Assembly (NCBI GenBank): GCA_039586575.1
Contig: JBDHKD010000001.1
Coordinates: 116,979 to 180,978, forward strand
DNA length: 64,000 nucleotides
Origin: G020344215 sp039586575
GTDB lineage: Bacteria; Gemmatimonadota; Gemmatimonadetes; Palauibacterales; KS3-K002
Direction: 5' to 3'
Position 1 is the stretch's first letter. Every line of letters starts with the position of its first letter. This document shows, piece after piece, positions 24,280 through 35,837 of the stretch. The translations under genes were made by a program, and so were the position numbers. The notes beneath the pieces were generated by a model, which saw only the letters and a list, made by a program, of their open reading frames with translations, had not been told where the DNA came from and did no database searches.

Positions 24280-26114
24280 ATGAAACGATCCCCTTGGATG
24301 ACGTGGACGCGCCGCGTGATCGCGGCGGCGGCTCTGGCGACGGCGGGTTTCGGCCTGACGTGTGCCGGCGCCAGCGGCCCGGTTCCGACCGCCGGGCCGC
24401 AGCCCGAGCCGTCGACCCGCGAGAGCCGGGCGCGCGAGCGTGAGGCCGAGCGGCTTCACGGCCAGGCGGTGGACGCCTTCGCGGAAGCGAACTACGCTGC
24501 CGCCGATTCGTTGGCGGCCGTTCTCATCGATGACTACCCGGACACCGGTTGGCTGGGACCGGGACTGCTCGTCTCGGCGAGTGTCGCCCTGGAGCTCAAC
24601 GAGCCCGAGGAGGCGCGCGCCAGGGCGGCTCGCTTCCTCAGGCTCTACCGCGCCTCCGACCCCGCCCGGGCGCCCGGACTCGTCCTGGTCGCCCGGATCC
24701 TGCACCTCGAGGGGCGGACGCTGGAGGCGGCGGACACGTTGCTCGCTGCCTCGTTGGAGCGGGGCGAGGACCGGGAGGCGGCAGCGCAGTTGGCGCGGCT
24801 CGTCGTCGGTGAGCTGGGACTGGGTGAGATCGATACCGTGACCGCTCGCTGGCCGGCTGGCCACCCCCTGCGCTCGGTCTTCGATGTCGAAAAAGCCTCG
24901 CTGCTGCTGGCGGCGGGGCACAGCGAGCGGGGCCGTGAGGTCGCCGAGGGCGTGTTGGCGCTCGATCCGCTGGAGCCCGAGCGGAATCGGGCTCGTAGCA
25001 TAGCGTCCGGTGAGGCGGAGACCGAGCAGTGGCGCCCGATCATCGGCGCTATCCTGCCGCTCAGCGGGCCGCTGGCGGCCTACGGGCGGATGGCGGAGGA
25101 GGGAATCCGCCTGGCGATCGAGGAGTACAACGAGCGCCATTTCGACGCCGTCACGTTGATCGTCAGGGACGACGCGGATCAGTATGATCGGGACGGCGAT
25201 CTGGTGCGCGAGCTGGAGCGGTTGGGCGCGGTGGCCATCGTGGGGCCGCTGCGTAGCGAAGGACTGGAGATTGCCGCGCGGCGTCGCCGCGATCGTGACC
25301 TCGTCATCGTCAGTCCGACCGCACCCGAGAACTTGAGCTTCGAGCGCAACACCTTCTCGTTGTGGAGCACGACGGAGCGCGTGACCCGCGGCGCGCGCAC
25401 TCTGGCCGGCTTCGCGGTTCGCGACCTGCGTATCGATCGCTTCGGCGTCATGTACCCCAACACGCAAGAGGGCAGGAACCAGCTCGCGGCGTTCGCCGAT
25501 GCCGTGCGCGCCCGCGGCGGCGTCATCGTCGGCTCGATCACTTATGACGATACGGCGACGACGTTCCAGGAGCCGCTCGCCTATCTGGACACTTTCAGCC
25601 CACAGGCGATCTATGCGCCGGCCAGTAGCTCGAGAAGCGTCATCGTCATGGCACCTCAGTTCTCCTTCTACGGCTTGCGGGGCGTGCAGGTGTTGGGTGA
25701 TGCCGAGTGGTCGGAGCCCGAGGTGCTCAGGCTGGTCGAGCCCCGCTTCATCAACGGCACCATCATCTCCACCTTCCTCCACCGCTCGAGCCCGTCGGTT
25801 CGTTGGGTGGAGTTCGAGGAGATGTACGAGCGGACCTACCGCAAGGGTCTACAGGGAAGTCTGGTCCCCGCGCTGGCCTACGACGCCACACGTCTCGTTC
25901 TGGCGGCGTTGCCCTGGGGTTTCCCGCGCCGCTCCGCCATCGCCAGGGCATTCCGCGACATCCGAAGCCTCCCTGGCGCCACGGGGATCTTCACGGTGGA
26001 GAGCGGTTCCATAACCCGCCGCCCCTTCATCCTCCAGTTCAAGGACCGTGAGCTGGTGCCGGCCTACGAGGAATTGCAGGCCGATCGTGCCAGCAACGCA
26101 GGGGAGCCCGGCCG

Positions 26115-26118
<4 letters not shown>
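24280..26118 (+). CDS. Periplasmic ligand-binding protein with TPR-like N-terminus (LpoA/LivJ-like)
   Basis: The 612-residue exported protein starts with a hydrophobic signal ending GFGLTCAG. The Cys might be lipidated, but Thr before it makes the lipobox atypical. Residues of about 45-240 are helical, TPR-like repeats. From about residue 250 a type I periplasmic-binding fold begins with IIGAILPLSGPLAAYGRMAEEGIRLAIEEYN, followed by AIVGPLRSEGLEIAA and VSPTAPE. This order of TPR then binding domain is that of LpoA, the activator of penicillin-binding protein 1A; simple ABC amino-acid-binding proteins lack the TPR part. A role in cell-wall synthesis is therefore possible but unproven. Its stop overlaps the next gene start by 4 bp (ATGA). 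Confidence 0.82.
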
Positions 26119-29176
<3,058 letters not shown>

Positions 29177-29182
29177 TTACCC

Positions 29183-30463
29183 GTGTCTTCTGACATCCTC
29201 GAGATCGCCACTATCGTCGCCGGGGGGGACGGGCTGGCCCGTCGGCCCGAGCGCCCGGTGGTTTTCGTCCCCCGCACCGCGCCGGGCGAGCGGGTCGAGG
29301 TCGAATACACCGAAGAGCGACGCCAGTGGGCGCGGGCCCGGGTAACCCAAATCCTCCTGGCGAGCCCGGAGCGGCGCGATCCTCCTTGCCCGCACTACGC
29401 CTCCTGCGGTGGCTGCCAGCTCCAACACCTGCGTTATGAGGCGCAGCTGCCCATCAAGGCGGCTATCGTCGCCGACGCGCTGCGCCGTATCGGCGGCATC
29501 ACGTTCGAGCCACCCGAGGTAGTTCCCGCCGCGCGCCCCTTCGGGTACAGGAACCGCGTGAGCTTCGTGCTGCGGCGCACGAGCACCGGCGTGTTCGCCG
29601 GCTACCATGGCTTCGAGAAGCCACGGCGAATCGTCGACGTCGATCGCTGCCCGCTGGCCGAAGAGGCGGTCAATCGTGTCTGGGGGGCGCTGCGGGCCGC
29701 CTGGGGACCCGACGCCGGGCTGCTGCCGCCCGGCCACGAACTCAGGTTGACACTCCGGGCCTCGAGTTACGACGCCGTCGGTCTATCGATCGAGCGAGCG
29801 GAGGGGCGCGGTGATCCGGAGTCCCTGCTCGGGCGCGTCGAGGGTTTGGAAGCCATTTGGTCGATCGGCCCCGATGGGATGATCGATTGGCACGTCGGCG
29901 CCTCAGAGCTGCCGGACCGCTGGGGCACACACGAGCTGCGGTTGGCTGGGAAGGCCTTCGTGCAAGTCAATCGTGAGGTGTCCGAGAAGCTCGAGGAGTA
30001 CGTGCTCGCTCAGTGCGGGGACGTGGCCGGGCTCCGCGTCGTCGATGCCTACTGCGGGTTCGGCTTGCGGGCGGTCGAGCTGGCGATCGCGGGCGCCGCG
30101 GTCTCCGCCATCGACGCCGACCACCAGGCGATCGCCGCGGGGCAGGCGGCGGCCGTCGAAGCCGCCGCCGCCGTCCGCTTCATACCCGATTCGGTCGAGC
30201 AGGCGCTACCCCGCCTGCTGCCGACCGAGCTCTTGATCCTCAACCCGCCGCGCCGCGGGGTCGCGGGTTCGGTCGTCGAATCCCTGTTGGCCGCACCGCC
30301 CACCCGAGTCATCTACGTGAGTTGCGATCCCGCTACCTTGGCCCGGGATCTCAAGCTGCTGTCCCCGAAGTACACGCTGACCGAGTGTCGCGCCTTCGAC
30401 ATGTTCCCGCAGACCGCGCATGCCGAGACCGTCGCCACGCTCGATCGGGCGGCCTCCGCTTAG
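29183..30463 (+). CDS. SAM-dependent 23S rRNA/tRNA uracil-C5 methyltransferase (TrmA/RlmC/RlmD family)
   Basis: This 426-residue protein uses S-adenosylmethionine to methylate C5 of a uridine in RNA. The N-terminal TRAM domain (residues of about 5-62) is followed by Fe-S ligands Cys69, Cys75, Cys78 (CPHYASCGGC) and Cys156. The methyltransferase domain has DAYCGFGLRAVELA (SAM motif I), LILNPPRRG and SCDPATLARDL, which carries the catalytic Cys. The Fe-S cluster places it in the RlmC/RlmD side of the family. The exact RNA position cannot be told. The start is GTG at 29183, just after the accC stop. The gene ends 20 bp before the convergent DUF481 gene. Confidence 0.92.
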   Translation: MSSDILEIATIVAGGDGLARRPERPVVFVPRTAPGERVEVEYTEERRQWARARVTQILLASPERRDPPCPHYASCGGCQLQHLRYEAQLPIKAAIVADALRRIGGITFEPPEVVPAARPFGYRNRVSFVLRRTSTGVFAGYHGFEKPRRIVDVDRCPLAEEAVNRVWGALRAAWGPDAGLLPPGHELRLTLRASSYDAVGLSIERAEGRGDPESLLGRVEGLEAIWSIGPDGMIDWHVGASELPDRWGTHELRLAGKAFVQVNREVSEKLEEYVLAQCGDVAGLRVVDAYCGFGLRAVELAIAGAAVSAIDADHQAIAAGQAAAVEAAAAVRFIPDSVEQALPRLLPTELLILNPPRRGVAGSVVESLLAAPPTRVIYVSCDPATLARDLKLLSPKYTLTECRAFDMFPQTAHAETVATLDRAASA

Positions 30464-30482
30464 CCGGTGCTGTCGCTCCGTC

Positions 30483-31532
30483 CTAGAACGTGTAACCGAT
30501 CGACAGGGTTGTACCGAAGGTGTTCTGCGCCGCCGTCGTCGTGCTGCCCGGCCGGCTATCGTACTTGTCGGAGATCGACAGAACGATTGTGAAATCGCTG
30601 AAGAGCTCGTGGGAGAGACGGGATTCGAAATCGATCCGCACGCGGCCCCAGTCGGTAAGACTCGGGTAAAAAGACAGCTTCCCCGTCAGGTCGGTCTTCG
30701 GTGAGTCGAGCTGGAAATACGCCGCGTCAGCGGTCAAGAAAGCTTCCATGCTGTTGGCGACCGATCCCGTGCCGGTGTACCTCTCGTTCGACCACGTCAG
30801 ACCGGCACTGGCCTGCGCCAGAGCCCGGTTCGTCTGCAGAAAGAACAATCCACCGCCCGCCTGGGTGAGGATTCGACGATCCAGCTCCTGCTCGTCGTCC
30901 TGTTCCAGCTTGATCGATGACAGAGCCGACCATCGGTTGCCGAGAAACCGCTGACCCTCCAGGCTGATCGTGTTGCTGGTGATCGCGGCCTCCTGCGCCT
31001 CCGTACTCTGCACATAGGAGGTTAAGGTGGCTTTCGACGACCATTTGCGACCGCGGTATCGCGCCTCGGCGCCCAGCGTCAGCAGCGTGTTCTTATTGGC
31101 GCTCTGGTAGGTGAAGCCGAGATCGATGTACCCGTCGACACGTTGGAAGAAAGTCGCCTCGATCGGAGCAATGCGTACGATCTCTTCCATCGCCAGCGTG
31201 TCGGATACCCCCAGCAAGGCGACGACCAGAAGCCGATCGGCCGAACCCGGCGACAGCTCGCCGAAGTACTTACCGCCCGATTGCAGCTCGAGCTCGAAGA
31301 AGTTCCGGCTGGTCACCCGAAGGACTTTGTCCCATTTGACCGCCAGTGTTCCCATATCGTCCGTCTTGTAAGTCAACCTCCCGCGATCGAGATTTTTGAT
31401 CTCGCCGGTGACGTGATCGCCGTTGATCATGATGATCACGTCCGTCTTCTGGGCGAAGAGGGGCGCCGCGCCGGGTGTCAGGGCGAGTGCGAGGGTCGCG
31501 AGTATCGCAATCGTATGACGTCGGACGTACAC
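30483..31532 (-). CDS. DUF481 family outer-membrane beta-barrel protein (YdiY-like)
   Basis: The 349-residue protein has a signal peptide ending APLFAQ. A small N-terminal beta domain lies at about residues 30-115 (MINGDHVTGEIKNLDRGRLTYKTDDMG), similar to SH3-like repeats often found before DUF481. A barrel with alternating strands follows and ends in IGYTF, a terminal Phe expected for BAM-dependent insertion. Strands such as YIDLGFTYQSANKNTLLTLGAEARY match the DUF481 core. Function is unknown; E. coli YdiY is acid-inducible. The start is GTG at 31532 with a weak GGGAG upstream. Confidence 0.85.
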   Translation of the reverse strand: MYVRRHTIAILATLALALTPGAAPLFAQKTDVIIMINGDHVTGEIKNLDRGRLTYKTDDMGTLAVKWDKVLRVTSRNFFELELQSGGKYFGELSPGSADRLLVVALLGVSDTLAMEEIVRIAPIEATFFQRVDGYIDLGFTYQSANKNTLLTLGAEARYRGRKWSSKATLTSYVQSTEAQEAAITSNTISLEGQRFLGNRWSALSSIKLEQDDEQELDRRILTQAGGGLFFLQTNRALAQASAGLTWSNERYTGTGSVANSMEAFLTADAAYFQLDSPKTDLTGKLSFYPSLTDWGRVRIDFESRLSHELFSDFTIVLSISDKYDSRPGSTTTAAQNTFGTTLSIGYTF

Positions 31533-31633
31533 TGGAATCCCGGCTCCCGGTCTCTTTGCGCTAGCTTTCCACTTGGGAGCGGAACGTTACAAGCTTCGAA
31601 CAGCAGCGCAAGCCCGAGTGCAACGGCGCACGG

Positions 31634-31810
31634 CTACGGGTTTGCTGGCCAGCGCGGGGAACGGACACCACCGTTCGCCCAGGATCGCTGTTGGGGTTTG
31701 GTTTTCAGGTTCGCTTGGTTGAGCTCGGCCAAGGCCGCCTCATAGCGCTCGGCGTCGAGCGCGGCGCCGAGCAGCGGGAGGGCGAGTCCGGCGATACGTT
31801 TCATCTTCAT
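31634..31810 (-). CDS. Small open reading frame, possible remnant of an exported protein
   Basis: This 58-codon frame starts ATG at 31810 with GAGGAGAG about 7 bp upstream, 36 bp after the porin stop, and ends TAG. The product begins like a signal peptide (MKMKRIAGLALPLLGAALDA). It continues with a short helix (ERYEAALAELNQAN) and an Arg/Pro-rich end without known motifs. It may be a genuine small gene of the porin operon or the decayed start of a longer exported protein. The good ribosome binding site supports translation, but the abrupt loss of coding character after about 35 residues favours a remnant. The 313-bp gap 31533-31845 shows nothing else. Confidence 0.35.
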   Translation of the reverse strand: MKMKRIAGLALPLLGAALDAERYEAALAELNQANLKTKPQQRSWANGGVRSPRWPANP

Positions 31811-31845
31811 GTTCTCTCCTCTGTTTGACCCTTCTCTGCCAAGCG

Positions 31846-32961
31846 CTAGAAGTGCAGGTAAGACATCACCTTCACCGAGTACTCGGTGTCACCCTCGCCC
31901 GGCGTGTAGATGTCGACGTTGAGAGCGACCTTGTTGCGCCCGGTGAAGTAGACGACGAACCCGGGCGTGAGTAGCAGGCCCTCGTCGTCGCTCGCGTCGG
32001 TGTCGGGATCGGCGTAGCTCACACGGCCCACCGGCTCCCAGGCCTCCACGATACGGCTGTTGGCGACGGGGACCTTGTAGGTGACGATTCCCTGGGTGGT
32101 CCAGAAAGTGGCGGCGTTACCCTCGTCATCCAGCTCTTTCCAGTTGTCACCCGCGGTGAGGCCGGCCTGGACGTGGAGCCCGGACGTGTAGCTTCCCCAG
32201 TCGACATCGGCGCCGTAGGCGAAGGCGTAGTCGTTCTTGTCCAGATCGACGTCGTTGAGGAAGTCGTGGGCGGCGGCGTTGATGCCGGCCCTGAGGTTGT
32301 TGCGATGGTATTCGAGGCGGCCGCCGAACGACTTGCTCTCGGAGAAGACCTCGGTCGTGTCCTGACCGCTAATGAACCTGGCGACGTCCTCGAAGATGGT
32401 GCCGTTGGTGACCGACGCCGACCATACCCAGTTGTCGGCAACGACGCCGCCCACCATCAGGCCGACGTCACGGTCGGAGTAGCCGAGTCTCTCGGTCAGG
32501 CGGCTGTAGCTGCAGTTCGAACCCACGCCGCTGCAATCCTCGGCGCCGCGCAAGACACCCGTCCGCTCGATGACCAGGATCTGGGTCGAGCTGATCAGCT
32601 CGAAGACGTCGAACGGACGCTTGAACTGACCCATCCGGGCTCGGAACTCGGGCGCGAAGTTCATGTCGACGTACGCGTCCTTCAGTCGCAGGCCGTTCTC
32701 GAGCCCGAGCCCCGTGGTGAAGTCCGGCTGGATCTTACCGCTGATGAAGTCGTTGACCTTGATCTCCATGGTGAGACGGGCCCGGCGGATTAGGAAGACG
32801 TTGCTGAACTCCTCCGCCGCCGAGCTGTAGTCCCACAGCGCGTGCAGGCGCCCGGTCAGCGTGATCTCCGTGGCCTTCGATTTGATCTCGACCTGGGCGG
32901 CTGCGTTCGTCGCCGAGAGCGCCAACGCTATCAGCACCACTGCAAGCGCTCGCTTGAGCAT
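31846..32961 (-). CDS. OprO/OprP-like phosphate-selective porin family protein
   Basis: The 371-residue outer-membrane porin has a Sec signal ending ATNAAAQ. The N-terminal barrel start KATEITLTGRLHALWDYSS and the block FLIRRARLTMEIKVNDFISGKIQPDF match the OprO/OprP family, as do RLKDAYVDMNFAPEFRARMGQFKRPFDVFEL and the aromatic last residue (SYLHF). Members form trimeric channels, some selective for phosphate or pyrophosphate; many homologues in other phyla are not phosphate-specific. Two internal Cys (EDCSGVGSNCSY) could form a disulfide in a loop. It is divergent from the biotin carrier gene across a 403-bp gap. A PhoB-box-like sequence occurs in that gap but on the opposite strand. Confidence 0.85.
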   Translation of the reverse strand: MLKRALAVVLIALALSATNAAAQVEIKSKATEITLTGRLHALWDYSSAAEEFSNVFLIRRARLTMEIKVNDFISGKIQPDFTTGLGLENGLRLKDAYVDMNFAPEFRARMGQFKRPFDVFELISSTQILVIERTGVLRGAEDCSGVGSNCSYSRLTERLGYSDRDVGLMVGGVVADNWVWSASVTNGTIFEDVARFISGQDTTEVFSESKSFGGRLEYHRNNLRAGINAAAHDFLNDVDLDKNDYAFAYGADVDWGSYTSGLHVQAGLTAGDNWKELDDEGNAATFWTTQGIVTYKVPVANSRIVEAWEPVGRVSYADPDTDASDDEGLLLTPGFVVYFTGRNKVALNVDIYTPGEGDTEYSVKVMSYLHF

Positions 32962-33312
32962 GGTCTCGCGTCCTTCCGTCGTGGGTGATTGGGATCATAA
33001 CGACCTTGTGTTGGCTTGAGTCTTGCTTATCGTAGCGGGGCCGTGTCACGGGTGTTTGGTGGTTCTGTAACACATTTGTATCAGTTGCGCCGCGACGGTA
33101 GGGGGTACAGAGGCAACTCAAAGACTAGCCGATTTTGGGTTGGAACGTGACGTGGGCCGCGGTCCCGCCTCCGAGTGCGCTCTCGGCCCACACGCGGGCT
33201 CGCTCATCGGGGGTGAATCTATCGAGGCGCCGCGGCTCGGGACAGGCGCACGCGGCAGCGCCAGGCGCGTCCGAGCCGGGACCCGGTTGCGTAGCGGACG
33301 TAAGGGGTTGAA

Positions 33313-33318
33313 TATAGT
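33313..33318 (+). promoter_or_regulatory. Candidate -10 box in the 403-bp gap before the biotin carrier gene
   Basis: TATAGT matches the sigma-70 -10 consensus at five of six positions and lies 46 bp before the ATG at 33365. A TTGCGT sequence lies 20 bp upstream, which is rather far for a -35 box. The remaining part of the gap (32962-33364) holds the porin leader and a pair of CTGTAAC/TTGTATC half-sites at 33065-33082, but no gene that I can support. Confidence 0.35.
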
Positions 33319-33364
33319 AGGTTTAGTGGTGGCAGCTTACGGGCTTTCAAGGCATGCGGGCGCG

Positions 33365-33892
33365 ATGAAGTACTACGTGGAGATCGGCGAGCACACTTTC
33401 GAGGTCGAGATCGGGCCGCAGGGTGTGACCGTAGACGGCAAGCCCGTCGAGGCCGATCTACAGGCGAACCACGGCTCGCACCTCTGGAATCTCGTGCTCG
33501 ACGGTCGCTCGCATACGCTGCGGGCGCGGCGGCGCGACGGCCGCGGCGACTGGGAGCTGGAGATCGAGGGTCGACGCCATCGCGTGCTGGCCCTCGATGA
33601 GCGGAGCCGGGCTATCCGGGAGCTCACCGGGGCGGCCGCCGTCAGCCATGGCCCGCTCGAGGTCGCCGCGCCGATGCCCGGCCTGGTGATCAAGGTAGAG
33701 GTCAGTGAGGGCGATGCGGTCGAGCGGGGTCAGGGGCTCGTCATCATCGAGGCGATGAAGATGGAGAACGAGCTCAAGGCCACGACGGCGGGCCGCATCT
33801 CCGATATACGAGTCGCGGCCGGTCAGGCGGTGGACAAGGGAGAGACGCTCTTGGTGATCGAGCGGGGCGGCGATGAGGGTAGCGTTCCTTGA
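33365..33892 (+). CDS. Biotin carboxyl carrier protein of acyl-CoA carboxylase
   Basis: The 175-residue protein carries biotin between the carboxylase and carboxyltransferase subunits. The C-terminal biotinyl domain (residues of about 98-170) contains VAAPMPGLVIKVEVSEGD and the biotin site EAMKMEN, with Lys132 as attachment point. The N-terminal half is a beta-rich domain typical of propionyl-CoA carboxylase carriers. ATG 33365 begins the conserved KYYVEIGEHTFEVEI strand; a longer frame upstream to 33140 is low-complexity and not conserved. The carboxylase subunits it probably serves are at 26115-29176. It overlaps the TTG start of the mutase gene by 4 bp, which ties it to propionyl-CoA metabolism. 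Confidence 0.9.
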   Translation: MKYYVEIGEHTFEVEIGPQGVTVDGKPVEADLQANHGSHLWNLVLDGRSHTLRARRRDGRGDWELEIEGRRHRVLALDERSRAIRELTGAAAVSHGPLEVAAPMPGLVIKVEVSEGDAVERGQGLVIIEAMKMENELKATTAGRISDIRVAAGQAVDKGETLLVIERGGDEGSVP

Positions 33893-35457
33893 CCGATAAG
33901 CACGAGAATACGAGCGGAATAGAGATACGGCCCACCTACACGGCAAAGGACGCGGAGGCCGCCGGTGTGCCGGACCCCGGCGAGCCGGGTCGCTTTCCAT
34001 TCACCCGCGGCGTCTACGAGACGATGTACCGGGGCCGGCTGTGGACGATGCGCCAGTACGCCGGCTTCGGGACCGCGGAAGATACCAATCGCCGCTTCCG
34101 TTTCCTGCTCGATTCCGGTCAGACCGGTCTTTCGGTGGCCTTCGACCTGCCGACCCAGATGGGTATGGATTCGGATCACCCCATGGCCGAGGGTGAGGTC
34201 GGGCGGGTCGGTGTGGCCATCGACACGGTCGACGATCTCGGCATCCTCTTCGATGGGATCGACCTCTCGCAGGTCTCCACCTCGATGACCATCAACGCTA
34301 CGGCGGCCATCCTGCTGGCGATGTACGTCGCGCTGGCCGACGAACGTGGGATCGACCGTGTGACGCTGGCCGGCACGGTCCAGAACGATGTGCTCAAGGA
34401 GTTCATCGCTCGCGGCACCTATATCTACCCCGTCGAACCGAGCCTGCGCCTGGTCACCGATATCTTCGACTTCTGCGCCCGCGAGCTGCCTCGCTGGAAC
34501 AGCATCTCGATCAGCGGCTACCATATGCGCGAGGCCGGCTGCACCGCCGCCCAGGAGATCGCCTTCACGATCGCCAACGGACTCGAGTATGTCGAGCGGG
34601 CGATCACGCGCGGACTGAACGTCGAAGACTTCGCCCCGCGCCTCTCCTTCTTCTTCGCAGCGCACAACGATCTGTTCGAAGAGGTCGCGAAATTCCGCGC
34701 CGCCCGCCGCCTCTGGGCCAGCCTCATGCGTGAGCGCTACGCCGCGACGGACCGCGCCTGCCTCCTCCGCTTCCATACGCAGACGGGAGGATCGACGCTC
34801 ACAGCTCAGCAGCCGCTGAACAACGTCGTCCGTGTCGCCGTGCAAGCTCTGGCCGCCGTGCTCGGTGGCACCCAGTCCCTCCACACCAACGCCTACGATG
34901 AAGCGCTGGCCCTGCCGACCGCCCAATCCGCCAAGCTGGCCCTGCGGACCCAGCAGGTGCTCGCCAACGAGTCCGGTGCGACCAGCACCGCTGACCCCTT
35001 GGCCGGCAGTTACTACGTCGAGACGCTCACCGCTCAGTTGGAGGATGGGGCACGAGACTACCTGAAAGAGATCGCGGAGCGCGGCGGCGCCGCCAGCTCG
35101 ATCTCCTACGTCGTGGACGAGATCCAGCGCGCCGCCTACGCCCATCAACTCGAGATCGAGCGCGGCGACCGGCTCGTCGTCGGAGTCAACGACTACCGTG
35201 AGGAAGAGGCCGAGCCGCGTATCGACCAGCCCGCCTTTCCGGAGCTCGAGCAACGGCAACGGACGCGCCTCGAGGTGATCCGCGCGCAACGTAGTGCGCG
35301 AGACGTGCGACGCGTGCTGTCCGCGTTGTCCAAGGCCGCCGCGGGCAGCGAGAACCTCATGCCTCTGATCGTGGAGGCGGTCGCGCTCAGGGCCACACTG
35401 GGCGAAATCAGCGACGTGCTTCGCCAGGTGTGGGGCGAATATCGGGCGGTGAGTTGA
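33889..35457 (+). CDS. Methylmalonyl-CoA mutase large (alpha) subunit
   Basis: The 522-residue TIM-barrel catalytic subunit is of the short type that lacks its own B12 domain. It rearranges (R)-methylmalonyl-CoA to succinyl-CoA, with adenosylcobalamin held on a separate small subunit. Typical motifs are RPTYTAKDAE, TRGVYETMYRGRLWTMRQYAGFG, the substrate-loop GLSVAFDLPTQMGMDSDHP, ISISGYHMREAG, FHTQTGGSTLTAQQPLNN and SLHTNAYDEALALPT. The small B12-binding subunit is not in the window. Start TTG 33889 overlaps the carrier gene stop and fits the conserved N-terminus. Together with pccB, accC and the carrier it forms a propionyl-CoA to succinyl-CoA route for odd-chain or branched-chain substrates. 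Confidence 0.93.
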   Translation: MTDKHENTSGIEIRPTYTAKDAEAAGVPDPGEPGRFPFTRGVYETMYRGRLWTMRQYAGFGTAEDTNRRFRFLLDSGQTGLSVAFDLPTQMGMDSDHPMAEGEVGRVGVAIDTVDDLGILFDGIDLSQVSTSMTINATAAILLAMYVALADERGIDRVTLAGTVQNDVLKEFIARGTYIYPVEPSLRLVTDIFDFCARELPRWNSISISGYHMREAGCTAAQEIAFTIANGLEYVERAITRGLNVEDFAPRLSFFFAAHNDLFEEVAKFRAARRLWASLMRERYAATDRACLLRFHTQTGGSTLTAQQPLNNVVRVAVQALAAVLGGTQSLHTNAYDEALALPTAQSAKLALRTQQVLANESGATSTADPLAGSYYVETLTAQLEDGARDYLKEIAERGGAASSISYVVDEIQRAAYAHQLEIERGDRLVVGVNDYREEEAEPRIDQPAFPELEQRQRTRLEVIRAQRSARDVRRVLSALSKAAAGSENLMPLIVEAVALRATLGEISDVLRQVWGEYRAVS

Positions 35458-35537
35458 AGGCGGTGGCCGCTCCGGATAACTTTCGGCCGCACAACGTAAT
35501 ACAGGACACACGGGACACAGCAGACGAACAGCGAAGC

Positions 35538-35837
35538 ATGCCGACGTACGAGTACAAGTGTAAGCGCTGCGGGCACGTGTTCGAGAAGTTCTCGACCAAG
35601 ATCTCGGACGCATCCAGCATCGACTGCCTGAAGTGCGGAGAGGAAGCAGAGCGCCTCATCTCGGGAGGCGCCGGTCTCCTGTTCAAGGGCTCGGGTTTCT
35701 ACAGCACCGACTACCGCAGCCAGTCCTATAAGGACGCCGAGAAGAAAGAGTCGAAGGCGACGACGAGCACGGGCTCGTCCGACAAGCCGGACAAACCTGC
35801 GAGCGGCAAGACCGAGTCGAAGAAGAGCTCGACCTAG
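35538..35837 (+). CDS. FmdB-family zinc-ribbon protein
   Basis: This 99-residue protein begins MPTYEYKCKRCGHVFEKF, the FmdB putative-regulator zinc ribbon. Two CxxC pairs are present (CKRC near residues 8-11 and CLKC near 34-37) and should bind one zinc. The GSGFYSTDYRS block follows, and the rest is a Lys/Ser/Thr-rich, probably disordered tail. FmdB proteins are widespread and of uncertain function; the founding member was proposed to regulate formamidase. The gene ends directly before the argS ATG, with no gap, so the two are translationally linked. ATG 35538 is set by the conserved N-terminus. Confidence 0.88.
   Translation: MPTYEYKCKRCGHVFEKFSTKISDASSIDCLKCGEEAERLISGGAGLLFKGSGFYSTDYRSQSYKDAEKKESKATTSTGSSDKPDKPASGKTESKKSST

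Noticed and set aside
33140..33364. Open frame upstream of the biotin carrier, in frame with it
   Set aside because: Composition is Arg/Gly-rich and irregular, there is no conserved sequence, and the conserved carrier N-terminus begins exactly at ATG 33365.
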